NCBI GenBank assembly: GCA_030065655.1
Contig: JASJDT010000014.1
Location: forward strand, 1 to 38,668
Length of the DNA: 38,668 nucleotides
DNA from: Desulfocapsaceae bacterium
GTDB lineage: Bacteria > Desulfobacterota > Desulfobulbia > Desulfobulbales > Desulfocapsaceae
Direction of reading: 5' to 3'
In this document: one piece after another, positions 32,521 to 38,668 of the stretch
Layout: each line of letters begins with the position of its first letter
Numbering within the stretch: position 1 is the stretch's first letter
Program-made: the position numbers and the translations under genes
The notes under the pieces: generated by a model
Told to the model about the DNA's origin: nothing
The model's input: only the letters and a program-made list of their open reading frames with translations
Databases searched by the model: none

Positions 32521-33027
32521 TCATTCAGCCGGGTCTTTTCTGCTGTATTGTATACCGAGTTTATCCAGACGTGCCAATACTTTTTCAGCAATTTCAGGTA
32601 CTCTTGGTGCAACGGCATCAGAGAGTTCAAGCGACGTATCTAAATCCTTGGGAACAACGCAATAGAATTCAACACATTCCGGGGCAGCATCGCGAAGTTT
32701 ACAAATTTCCAAGATTTCCAGAAGGCCAAGCTGGTGCGGCGACATTTTTGTCTGGATGTTGCCAAGTTTTACATCCTCTGTGCTGTAATAGTGCATTGAA
32801 CCAGGTTCTGCCTCGATATCTACTACATCAATGACAAAAACAGGATCGCATTCCTCAAGAAAAGGCGAGAGGTAGATTCCGGCGGTGCCGGCGTCCTTGA
32901 TTAACACATTTTCGGGGAAAACATAGTTGTCTTCGAGATAACGCACGGTGTGGATACCGAATCCTTCATCACCGCAGATGAGATTTCCAATACCGACTAT
33001 GCCAACTTTTTTTTCTGTGCTATCCAT
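32521..33027 (-). CDS. [NiFe] hydrogenase maturation protease (HyaD/HybD family)
   Basis: A 168-residue endopeptidase that trims the C-terminal tail of the hydrogenase large subunit once nickel is inserted. The opening VGIGNLICGDEGFGIH is diagnostic. Glu21, Asp67 (VIDVVD) and His98 (SPHQLG) keep the same spacing as the nickel-sensing Glu16, Asp62 and His93 of E. coli HybD. Its probable substrate is encoded in the same operon: the large subunit at the right edge ends with an uncut 15-residue extension after DPCIACAVH. It sits between hypE (115 bp upstream) and hypA (8 bp downstream). Confidence 0.94.
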   Translation of the reverse strand: MDSTEKKVGIVGIGNLICGDEGFGIHTVRYLEDNYVFPENVLIKDAGTAGIYLSPFLEECDPVFVIDVVDIEAEPGSMHYYSTEDVKLGNIQTKMSPHQLGLLEILEICKLRDAAPECVEFYCVVPKDLDTSLELSDAVAPRVPEIAEKVLARLDKLGIQYSRKDPAE

Positions 33028-33142
33028 GATGTTGTATTTACCGAGATATTCTCAGATTCCTTTTGGGTTTACGATTAGTTTAAGAGATGTCTTCCTTTTT
33101 TATTCAGCCAGAATTTTAACGCTGTAGTCACAACGCAAAACC

Positions 33143-34156
33143 TCAGCAGATTCTCGGCAGGGGTTCACCATGAAGAGGGGTGACCACCCGGGAGCCGCCA
33201 ATGGGAGTGTTGATCACTACTCGTCCCGGTTTTCCGTTTTTTAGTTTACCGATAATCTGAGCGTCTTTGCCTTCCGGGCAGCTGTGCATGATTTCAAGGG
33301 CTCTGGCGGTGGCGGCCTCGCTGACCACAACCAGGCACTTGCCTTCGTTGGCCAGATATAAAGGTTCAAGGCCGAGGATTTCGCAGGCGGTCCTCACCTC
33401 TGGAGTTACTGGCAGGTCCTCTTCTTTTATCTCTATACTCAGCTTGCTGTTTGCTGCTATTTCATTGAGTGAAGTTGCTACTCCGCCCCGGGTGGGGTCA
33501 CGCATGGTGTGGATATCTTCCGGCAACTCTTTTAAGAGCGTTGCCACCATGTTGTGCAGGGCCATGGTATCGCTTTCCAGCTTTCCCTCCATTGATATAC
33601 CGGCACGTCTGGTCATGATGGTGATGCCATGATCACCCATGGTGCCTGAGAGAATAACGTTGTCTTCCGCTTTGGCATTCAGAGAGGAAATATCGATACC
33701 ATCGGCAACCACGCCGATGCCGGAGGTGTTAATGAATATTTTATCTCCTTTGCCACGTGGCACTACTTTTGTGTCGCCGGTGACAATGGGTACCCCACTT
33801 GTCTTTGAGGCCTCACTAATCGAGATTATGATTTTCTCAAGATCCTCGATATCCATGCCCTCTTCAAGAATAAGTCCGAGACTCAGACAGATTGGTTTAG
33901 CTCCGCGCATGGCCAGGTCGTTGATGGTACCATGCACCGCCAGTTTACCAATGTCTCCGCCGGGAAAAAAGATGGGATCGACAACATAGCTGTCGGTTGA
34001 GAATGCCAGGCGACCCTGCTGATTTTCCAGAATGGCACTGTCTTCAAGTCCACGAAGAATAGGGTTATCCAGATGTTTAAGAAAAAGACTGCTGATTAGC
34101 TCCTGACTGGCCATTCCACCGCTGCCATGGTCAAGAAGGATTTTATGCTCAGACAT
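33143..34156 (-). CDS. hypE: Hydrogenase maturation protein HypE
   Basis: A 337-residue PurM/SelD-fold enzyme that dehydrates the HypF-delivered carbamoyl group to thiocyanate on its C-terminal cysteine, making the iron-bound cyanide ligands. The N-terminal LDHGSGGMASQELI and the terminal PLPRIC, ending in Cys337, are the hallmarks, and both are intact. ATP-binding segments such as STDSYVVDP and MRDPTRGGVATSLNE are present. No strong ribosome binding site is visible. It follows hypD by 65 bp. Confidence 0.97.
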   Translation of the reverse strand: MSEHKILLDHGSGGMASQELISSLFLKHLDNPILRGLEDSAILENQQGRLAFSTDSYVVDPIFFPGGDIGKLAVHGTINDLAMRGAKPICLSLGLILEEGMDIEDLEKIIISISEASKTSGVPIVTGDTKVVPRGKGDKIFINTSGIGVVADGIDISSLNAKAEDNVILSGTMGDHGITIMTRRAGISMEGKLESDTMALHNMVATLLKELPEDIHTMRDPTRGGVATSLNEIAANSKLSIEIKEEDLPVTPEVRTACEILGLEPLYLANEGKCLVVVSEAATARALEIMHSCPEGKDAQIIGKLKNGKPGRVVINTPIGGSRVVTPLHGEPLPRIC

Positions 34157-34221
34157 AGATATAGTTTCTAATTAGGTTTGGCTAGCAGTTTATGGGGCTC
34201 CGACCCTGTTGATCAACGTGA

Positions 34222-35304
34222 TTATCTGCCATACTTGTGGTAGGCAGCACAGGTACCCTCACTGGAGACCATGCATGGGCCGATGGGCTTTGCAGGTGTG
34301 CACCGGGTGTCGAACAGCGGACACTCGGGTGGGGTGGATTTGCCTTTGAGAATTTCACCACACATACATCCCTTGGCTTCCTCGGCTTCGGGGATTGTAA
34401 TGTCGAGCCGCTTTTCCGCATCAAAATGGCTGTATTCCTCACGGATTTTAAGACCGCTTTGTGGAATGACTCCCAAGCCACGCCAGTCCATGTCAGTCGG
34501 TTCGAAAATCGTTTCCACCATTTTCTGGGCGCGTGGATTACCGTCCCAGGATACTGCTCTCGGGTAGGTGTTTTCTACAGCTCTTTTTCCTGAAGCTATC
34601 TGGCGAGCCAGCAGGATAAGGCCGTTGAGCAGATCGGTGGTTTCAAAACCGGCGACTACGCAGGCAAGCTCATATTCGTCGACCAATGGCTGGTATGCGC
34701 CCGCACCGATAATGCTTGATACATGACCGGGACAGAGCAGACCATCAATCTGCAGTTCCGGATCGTTGAGCAGGGCAATCAGCGGTGGCGGCATTACTTT
34801 TTGGGTAGAGAAGACCATGAAATTGTCTATATTCCTGGTCTTGGCAGCCATGATGGTAGCAGCAATGCCCGGTGTCGTCGTTTCAAAACCAACACCGAGA
34901 AACACAATTCTATCGTCCGGGTTGTTCACGGCAAGCTCAAGGGCATCCATGGGCGAATAGACAATGTCAACCTTTGCCCCACGACTGCTGGCGTTGGCAA
35001 GTGAGCCGTTACTGCCGGGAACCCTGAAAAGATCGCCGAATATGGCTACTCTGACCCCTGGCATATCGGCCATGGCAATAAACGCATCCATGTGCGGGGC
35101 AGACGTTACACAAACAGGGCAACCCGGGCCGGAGATGAGTTCAAAACTTTCCGGCAGGATGGAGCGGATGCCATTACGGAAGATAGCCATGGTGTGTGAA
35201 CCGCAAACCTCCATAACCCGTAGTGGTTTGGTTACGGATTTTTCAAGTTCCACCAGCAACGGTTTGGCGAGACTGCTGTCTCGAAATTCATCAACAAACT
35301 TCAT
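34222..35304 (-). CDS. hypD: Hydrogenase maturation protein HypD
   Basis: A 360-residue [4Fe-4S] scaffold protein that, with HypC, assembles the Fe(CN)2CO moiety. Conserved cysteines Cys34 (MEVCGSHTMA), Cys62 and Cys65 (SGPGCPVCVT) are present. The cluster ligands lie towards the C-terminus in KGCMCGEILKG, PECPLFDTRCTP and GPCMVSSEGTCAAY. Its start is 12 bp after the hypC stop. Full length with no lesion. Confidence 0.97.
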   Translation of the reverse strand: MKFVDEFRDSSLAKPLLVELEKSVTKPLRVMEVCGSHTMAIFRNGIRSILPESFELISGPGCPVCVTSAPHMDAFIAMADMPGVRVAIFGDLFRVPGSNGSLANASSRGAKVDIVYSPMDALELAVNNPDDRIVFLGVGFETTTPGIAATIMAAKTRNIDNFMVFSTQKVMPPPLIALLNDPELQIDGLLCPGHVSSIIGAGAYQPLVDEYELACVVAGFETTDLLNGLILLARQIASGKRAVENTYPRAVSWDGNPRAQKMVETIFEPTDMDWRGLGVIPQSGLKIREEYSHFDAEKRLDITIPEAEEAKGCMCGEILKGKSTPPECPLFDTRCTPAKPIGPCMVSSEGTCAAYHKYGR

Positions 35305-35316
35305 ATATACACCGTG

Positions 35317-35580
35317 TCAGCGAAGAAGTTCTTCGGGCATTCCTTCGGCCATTTTCCGAATGAGCTCAATGTTGGCCTTTGCCTCTTTTTCTTCCAGAGT
35401 ATGGATGGCAAACCCCGCGTGAATTATGACGTAATCACCTATATTCGGCCATCTGTCAACTACATCGAGTCGTATTTCCTTGCTTATGCCATCGGAGTCG
35501 ACGGTGGCAATCTGCGAAGTGGTAAAATCGTCCGGGTCACCTTTTACTTCAGTTACCCGCATTGGTATCGCGAGACACAT
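35317..35580 (-). CDS. hypC: Hydrogenase assembly chaperone HypC
   Basis: An 87-residue HypC/HybG chaperone. The essential N-terminal Cys2 is in MCLAIPMRVTEV, followed by the usual small beta-barrel (VGDYVIIHAGFAIH-type segment) and an acidic helical tail. It shuttles the Fe(CN)2CO unit from HypD to the large subunit. The ribosome binding site AGGAGGT is strong and lies inside the end of hypF, which overlaps hypC by 32 bp. Confidence 0.97.
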   Translation of the reverse strand: MCLAIPMRVTEVKGDPDDFTTSQIATVDSDGISKEIRLDVVDRWPNIGDYVIIHAGFAIHTLEEKEAKANIELIRKMAEGMPEELLR

Positions 35581-37921
35581 GTTGTAAACCTCCTATAATT
35601 ATCTGGCCAAAGGATATCCCGCCATCGTTTACCGGTATTTTGGCACCGGTATAGACGTGGAGGTTTGCCTTCTCCAGAACGTAAAACAACCCCTCCAGTA
35701 ACAGACGATTCTGCATACAACCACCGGAGAGGACAATTTTATTTATACCATAAAGCGTGGAGAACTTTATGACAAGCTTGGCTATGGAACAGATGAGTTC
35801 AGCATGAAAATGTCGAGCTATCTGGTTCGCACCGATTCCTTTGGCGGTTTCGGCGAGGACCATTTTAACAAATTTACTGGATTTTATCTTTCCTTTCCGG
35901 TCCGAGAATGATAAAAATGGTGATTGTTCCTCGGTCATGATCGTATCGAGCACTGTCAGCCAACTTGAAGGTAATTTCCTAGAAGCCAAAGCTTCCAGTT
36001 CCATAGCGGCGTGTCCTTCATAATCACAGCGCAGACGCAGGTTGAGAAGAGCAGCAACTGCATCGAAGAGTCGGCCGCAGCTCGATGTTAACGGTGTATT
36101 GAAACCATTTTCCATCATGTCGACCAATATCTCCCTTTGCGCTTCACTGACTGTTTGTAATAACCCCGGAAGATTCCTCTCGAGCAGGGCGTCCCGGCCA
36201 TATATCTGATAAAGCCCAGCAAGTGCCATGCGCCAAGGTTCCTCGGCGGCCCGATCTCCGCCAGGAAGAGGCAGTTGCTCAAGATGTCCCAAACGTTCGA
36301 AATCTGTTAATCGACTCAGCAGGATTTCTCCACCCCAGATAGTGCCGTCATTGCCATACCCTGTGCCATCAAGGATAACGGCAAGAACGGGTCCTTCAAG
36401 GTGGTGTTCAGCCATCACGGCCACCGCATGAGCATGATGATGCTGTACTTGATATACGGTCGAACCATGCTCGTCAGCATACCGCGAGCTTAAATAATCG
36501 GGATGCAGATCACGAATGTAAGCCTCTGGTTCAATCTCAAAGACCTGCTGATGATGTTTGATCGATTCTGTATAGAATTCATAGGATTCGAGATTAAACA
36601 GATCACCGATATGTTGGCTGAGAAAAGCCTGATTCCGGCGGCCAAGACAAAAGGTGGATTTCAATCCACCGCCGCAACCGAGAACCTGCGGAAGCTGATT
36701 GGCAAGCGTCACGGGTGATGGCGTGAACCCCCTGGCCCTGCGGATGAGACGCATGTCGTTGTGCATTTTCCTGGTCACGGAGTCGTCGACACGGGTGAGA
36801 ATTTCCCGGTTATGCAACAGAAAATAGTCTGCTATACCGTTAAGTTGTGAGATAGCGTCTGCATTTGTGGTGCAGATTGGTTGACCACTGTAGTTGCCGC
36901 TGGTCATCACCAAGACGGCAGGACAGTCAGGAGTGGCAAAGAGCAAATGGTGAAGCGGGGTGTAGGGCAGCATTATCCCTACTTCCGTAACACCTGGATG
37001 AAGGTTCTCAGCAAGCGGTCCTTTTTCTTTTTTGCGGAGAAGAACAATAGGATGCTGGGGACTGTTCAATGCCTTACGTTCGGTTGAACTGAGATGGCAC
37101 AGCGTCGCCACGGTATCAAGATCACGAACCATAATAGCGAGTGGTTTCGATGGCCTGTTCTTGCGTTGGCGTAGTAGCGCCACGCTGTTTTCACTGCAGC
37201 CGTCGGCCGCAAGATGAAAACCACCGAGTCCGCGGATGGCAACGATGTTACCCTGCCTAAGAGCATTAACAGCCTCAGTCACCGGACTGTCGCAGGGCAG
37301 GAGTGCACCGTGGCTATTGTGCCAACTTAGCTGGGGTCCGCAATCTGGGCAGGCATTGGGTTGGGCATGAAAGCGACGGTTGGTCGGGTCTTCGTATTCC
37401 TCCTGACAAGCTGGGCACATCGGGAAGACGTTCATCGAAGTTTTTGGACGATCATAGGGAATCGTCTCAATGATGGTGAAACGGGGACCGCAGTTGGTGC
37501 AATTAATAAAGGGATATTGGTATCTTCTGTCCCTGGGTGAGAGCAACTCTTTCAGACAGTCGTCGCATAGAGCAATGTCTGGTGGGATGGCCGTATTTGC
37601 CGATGCTGCAGAAGCGCTTTGCTGAATGGAAAAAGCGGATTGGCTGATCTGGGCAGCATCGATTGGAGTGCTGTCAATGGAGAGAATTTCCGCAAGCGGT
37701 GGTGCCTCGGTTTTGATACGGGCGATGAAACTGTCCAGTCTGCTTTGTTCTGCGGCAGCCTGAATAAAAACTCCGGCACTGTTGTTGCTCACAGTGCCGG
37801 AGATTTCGAGATGTTTTGCTAAGTTGTAAATAAAGGGGCGAAAACCGACGCCCTGGACTGTGCCCTGGATCTGGAGCTCGACCCCCTTAATTTCAGACTT
37901 GTTTTTCTTTGAATTTGTCAC
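35549..37921 (-). CDS. hypF: Carbamoyltransferase HypF
   Basis: A 790-residue enzyme that turns carbamoyl phosphate and ATP into the carbamoyl group passed to HypE for cyanide synthesis. Domains: acylphosphatase (about 12-100; GVGFRPF at 24-30), two zinc fingers (CDDC, CTNC, CPAC and CPDC pairs, about 118-190), YrdC-like (about 205-390), and a Kae1-like domain (about 410-790) with HHHAHAVAVMAEH and ILDGTGYGNDGTIWGGE. The start is a GTG at 37921, inside the 3' end of the cytochrome gene (29-bp overlap), with no good ribosome binding site, so translation is probably coupled. The 3' end overlaps hypC by 32 bp. All domains are present. Confidence 0.95.
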   Translation of the reverse strand: MTNSKKNKSEIKGVELQIQGTVQGVGFRPFIYNLAKHLEISGTVSNNSAGVFIQAAAEQSRLDSFIARIKTEAPPLAEILSIDSTPIDAAQISQSAFSIQQSASAASANTAIPPDIALCDDCLKELLSPRDRRYQYPFINCTNCGPRFTIIETIPYDRPKTSMNVFPMCPACQEEYEDPTNRRFHAQPNACPDCGPQLSWHNSHGALLPCDSPVTEAVNALRQGNIVAIRGLGGFHLAADGCSENSVALLRQRKNRPSKPLAIMVRDLDTVATLCHLSSTERKALNSPQHPIVLLRKKEKGPLAENLHPGVTEVGIMLPYTPLHHLLFATPDCPAVLVMTSGNYSGQPICTTNADAISQLNGIADYFLLHNREILTRVDDSVTRKMHNDMRLIRRARGFTPSPVTLANQLPQVLGCGGGLKSTFCLGRRNQAFLSQHIGDLFNLESYEFYTESIKHHQQVFEIEPEAYIRDLHPDYLSSRYADEHGSTVYQVQHHHAHAVAVMAEHHLEGPVLAVILDGTGYGNDGTIWGGEILLSRLTDFERLGHLEQLPLPGGDRAAEEPWRMALAGLYQIYGRDALLERNLPGLLQTVSEAQREILVDMMENGFNTPLTSSCGRLFDAVAALLNLRLRCDYEGHAAMELEALASRKLPSSWLTVLDTIMTEEQSPFLSFSDRKGKIKSSKFVKMVLAETAKGIGANQIARHFHAELICSIAKLVIKFSTLYGINKIVLSGGCMQNRLLLEGLFYVLEKANLHVYTGAKIPVNDGGISFGQIIIGGLQHVSRDTNAGN

Positions 37922-38537
37922 CAGTAAAGATGGAAGAAACGAGTCCTTCCGGCTCTTTTAAATCATTCCAGATAACCAGATAGATATGAATGAATGCAAA
38001 AATCATAAACCACCACATGAGCAGATGATGGATAAACCTGGCATTCTGCTGGCTATTGAAAATAGTTACGCCGATCACCTCCCAGTTGGCAACTTCTGGA
38101 AATAGCAGGTAGAAGCCACTGACCAGTTGAAAAACGGCGGCGACGATGGTGATTACATAGGTAAGACCAGCCAGAACATTGTGACCCAGACGCGGATAAT
38201 GTTCATCGCGGATATAGGCATAGCTCAAAATGGTCTTGTAGAGGTTTCTGATGTTTCGACCGGTGATCGGTAGAGCATCGGTAATTCTTTCCTGGGCATT
38301 GCCAAAGATGTAGAGAAATATCCGGGCGATTACGGCCGCAGTAAAGACATATCCGGCAACAAAGTGAATATAACGCATCCAGGTCATCCCGTAGGTCATA
38401 CTCCCTTCCTGCATCGTGTTTGTCCAGGGACTATTAATATAAAACCCTGTTACCACTAAGGCAATGATCGACAGAGCGAATGCCCAGTGGTAGAGCCGGA
38501 GCAGGACGCTCCAGCAATATTTCTTTTCGTACAGCAT
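37893..38537 (-). CDS. Ni/Fe-hydrogenase b-type cytochrome subunit
   Basis: A 214-residue inner-membrane di-heme cytochrome b (HyaC/HydC family) that anchors the periplasmic hydrogenase and passes its electrons to the quinone pool. Four membrane helices are seen at about 14-34, 50-75, 122-150 and 168-195. Candidate heme-ligand histidines are in LRLYHWAFAL, MRYIHFVAGY, RLGHNVLAG and FAFIHIYLVIW. AAGGAGGT stands just before the ATG. It lies 47 bp behind the large-subunit stop codon, the usual small-large-cytochrome gene order, and overlaps hypF by 29 bp. Confidence 0.94.
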   Translation of the reverse strand: MLYEKKYCWSVLLRLYHWAFALSIIALVVTGFYINSPWTNTMQEGSMTYGMTWMRYIHFVAGYVFTAAVIARIFLYIFGNAQERITDALPITGRNIRNLYKTILSYAYIRDEHYPRLGHNVLAGLTYVITIVAAVFQLVSGFYLLFPEVANWEVIGVTIFNSQQNARFIHHLLMWWFMIFAFIHIYLVIWNDLKEPEGLVSSIFTGDKFKEKQV

Positions 38538-38584
38538 AATTACCTCCTTGCGGTTTGATCCGGATAAAAAGGGTGTATTTCAGC

Positions 38585-38668
38585 CTAGAGAGCTTTTACT
38601 TTAACAACCTCTTTTCCTTCCGGATCCAGCATATGAACTGCACAGGCAATACATGGGTCGAAAGAATG
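38585..38668 (-). CDS. [NiFe] hydrogenase large subunit, C-terminal end (truncated by the window edge)
   Basis: Only the last 27 codons are in the window. They encode HSFDPCIACAVH followed by a 15-residue tail, MLDPEGKEVVKVKAL. DPCxxC supplies the two C-terminal cysteine ligands of the Ni-Fe site, and the maturation protease is known to cut after the His that follows in this family. The tail is therefore the removable extension and shows that the encoded protein needs processing. The cytochrome and hyp neighbours suggest a group 1 membrane-bound uptake enzyme. The rest of the gene and the small subunit lie beyond the right edge. Confidence 0.93.
   Translation of the reverse strand, partial: HSFDPCIACAVHMLDPEGKEVVKVKAL

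Overview
The window looks like chromosomal DNA of a strictly anaerobic or microaerophilic bacterium, most plausibly a sulfate-reducer-like Desulfobacterota (Desulfobulbales type). This is an inference from gene content: a periplasmic-type [NiFe] hydrogenase operon with a complete hypABCDEF set, thiol peroxidase, a PrkA/YeaH/SpoVR stress cluster, a TRAP transporter with a sigma-54 regulator, and L-cysteine desulfidase. No rRNA, tRNA, CRISPR array, transposase or phage gene was seen. Coding density is high and most genes belong to recognised families.

Layout. 1-995: 3' end of purL (+). 1035-2800 (-): ridA then the cysteine desulfidase gene, where RidA would clear the 2-aminoacrylate/imine product. 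3130-10772 (+): a four-gene stress/kinase cluster (PrkA, a YeaH-like VWA protein, SpoVR, and a second large PrkA-like P-loop protein). 10991-11491 (+): tpx with its own promoter and terminator. 11661-14462 (+): pgeF, an OmpR-type response regulator and a histidine kinase. 14697-16322 (+): a soluble PAS-GGDEF diguanylate cyclase, followed at once by a remarkable 161-bp nested inverted repeat. 16652-17254 (+): an orphan ParB-like domain protein. 17294-18713 (-): two CBS-domain proteins.

19264-26448 (+) is the main metabolic operon: a three-subunit flavin/iron-sulfur amino-acid (opine / D-hydroxyproline type) dehydrogenase, a second Rid protein, and a TRAP transporter (DctQ, DctM, and two tandem DctP-type binding proteins). 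It is preceded by a clear -24/-12 sigma-54 promoter (19121-19136) and followed convergently by a GAF/PAS-AAA-Fis sigma-54 activator (26499-28409). Together these form a self-contained inducible uptake-and-oxidation module: import by TRAP, oxidation to an imine, hydrolysis by the Rid protein, with the activator presumably sensing a small molecule.

28616-29350 (-) is an endonuclease/exonuclease/phosphatase-fold protein. 29534-31180 (+) is hemC plus a DUF1847 protein. 31316-38668 (-) is a hydrogenase operon read from the right edge inward: the last 27 codons of the large subunit (with its cleavable tail), a b-type cytochrome, hypF, hypC, hypD, hypE, a maturation protease, hypA and hypB, ending in an intrinsic terminator. 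The most unexplained items are the split inverted repeat at 16321-16481, the second PrkA-like protein, and the substrate of the sigma-54 module.
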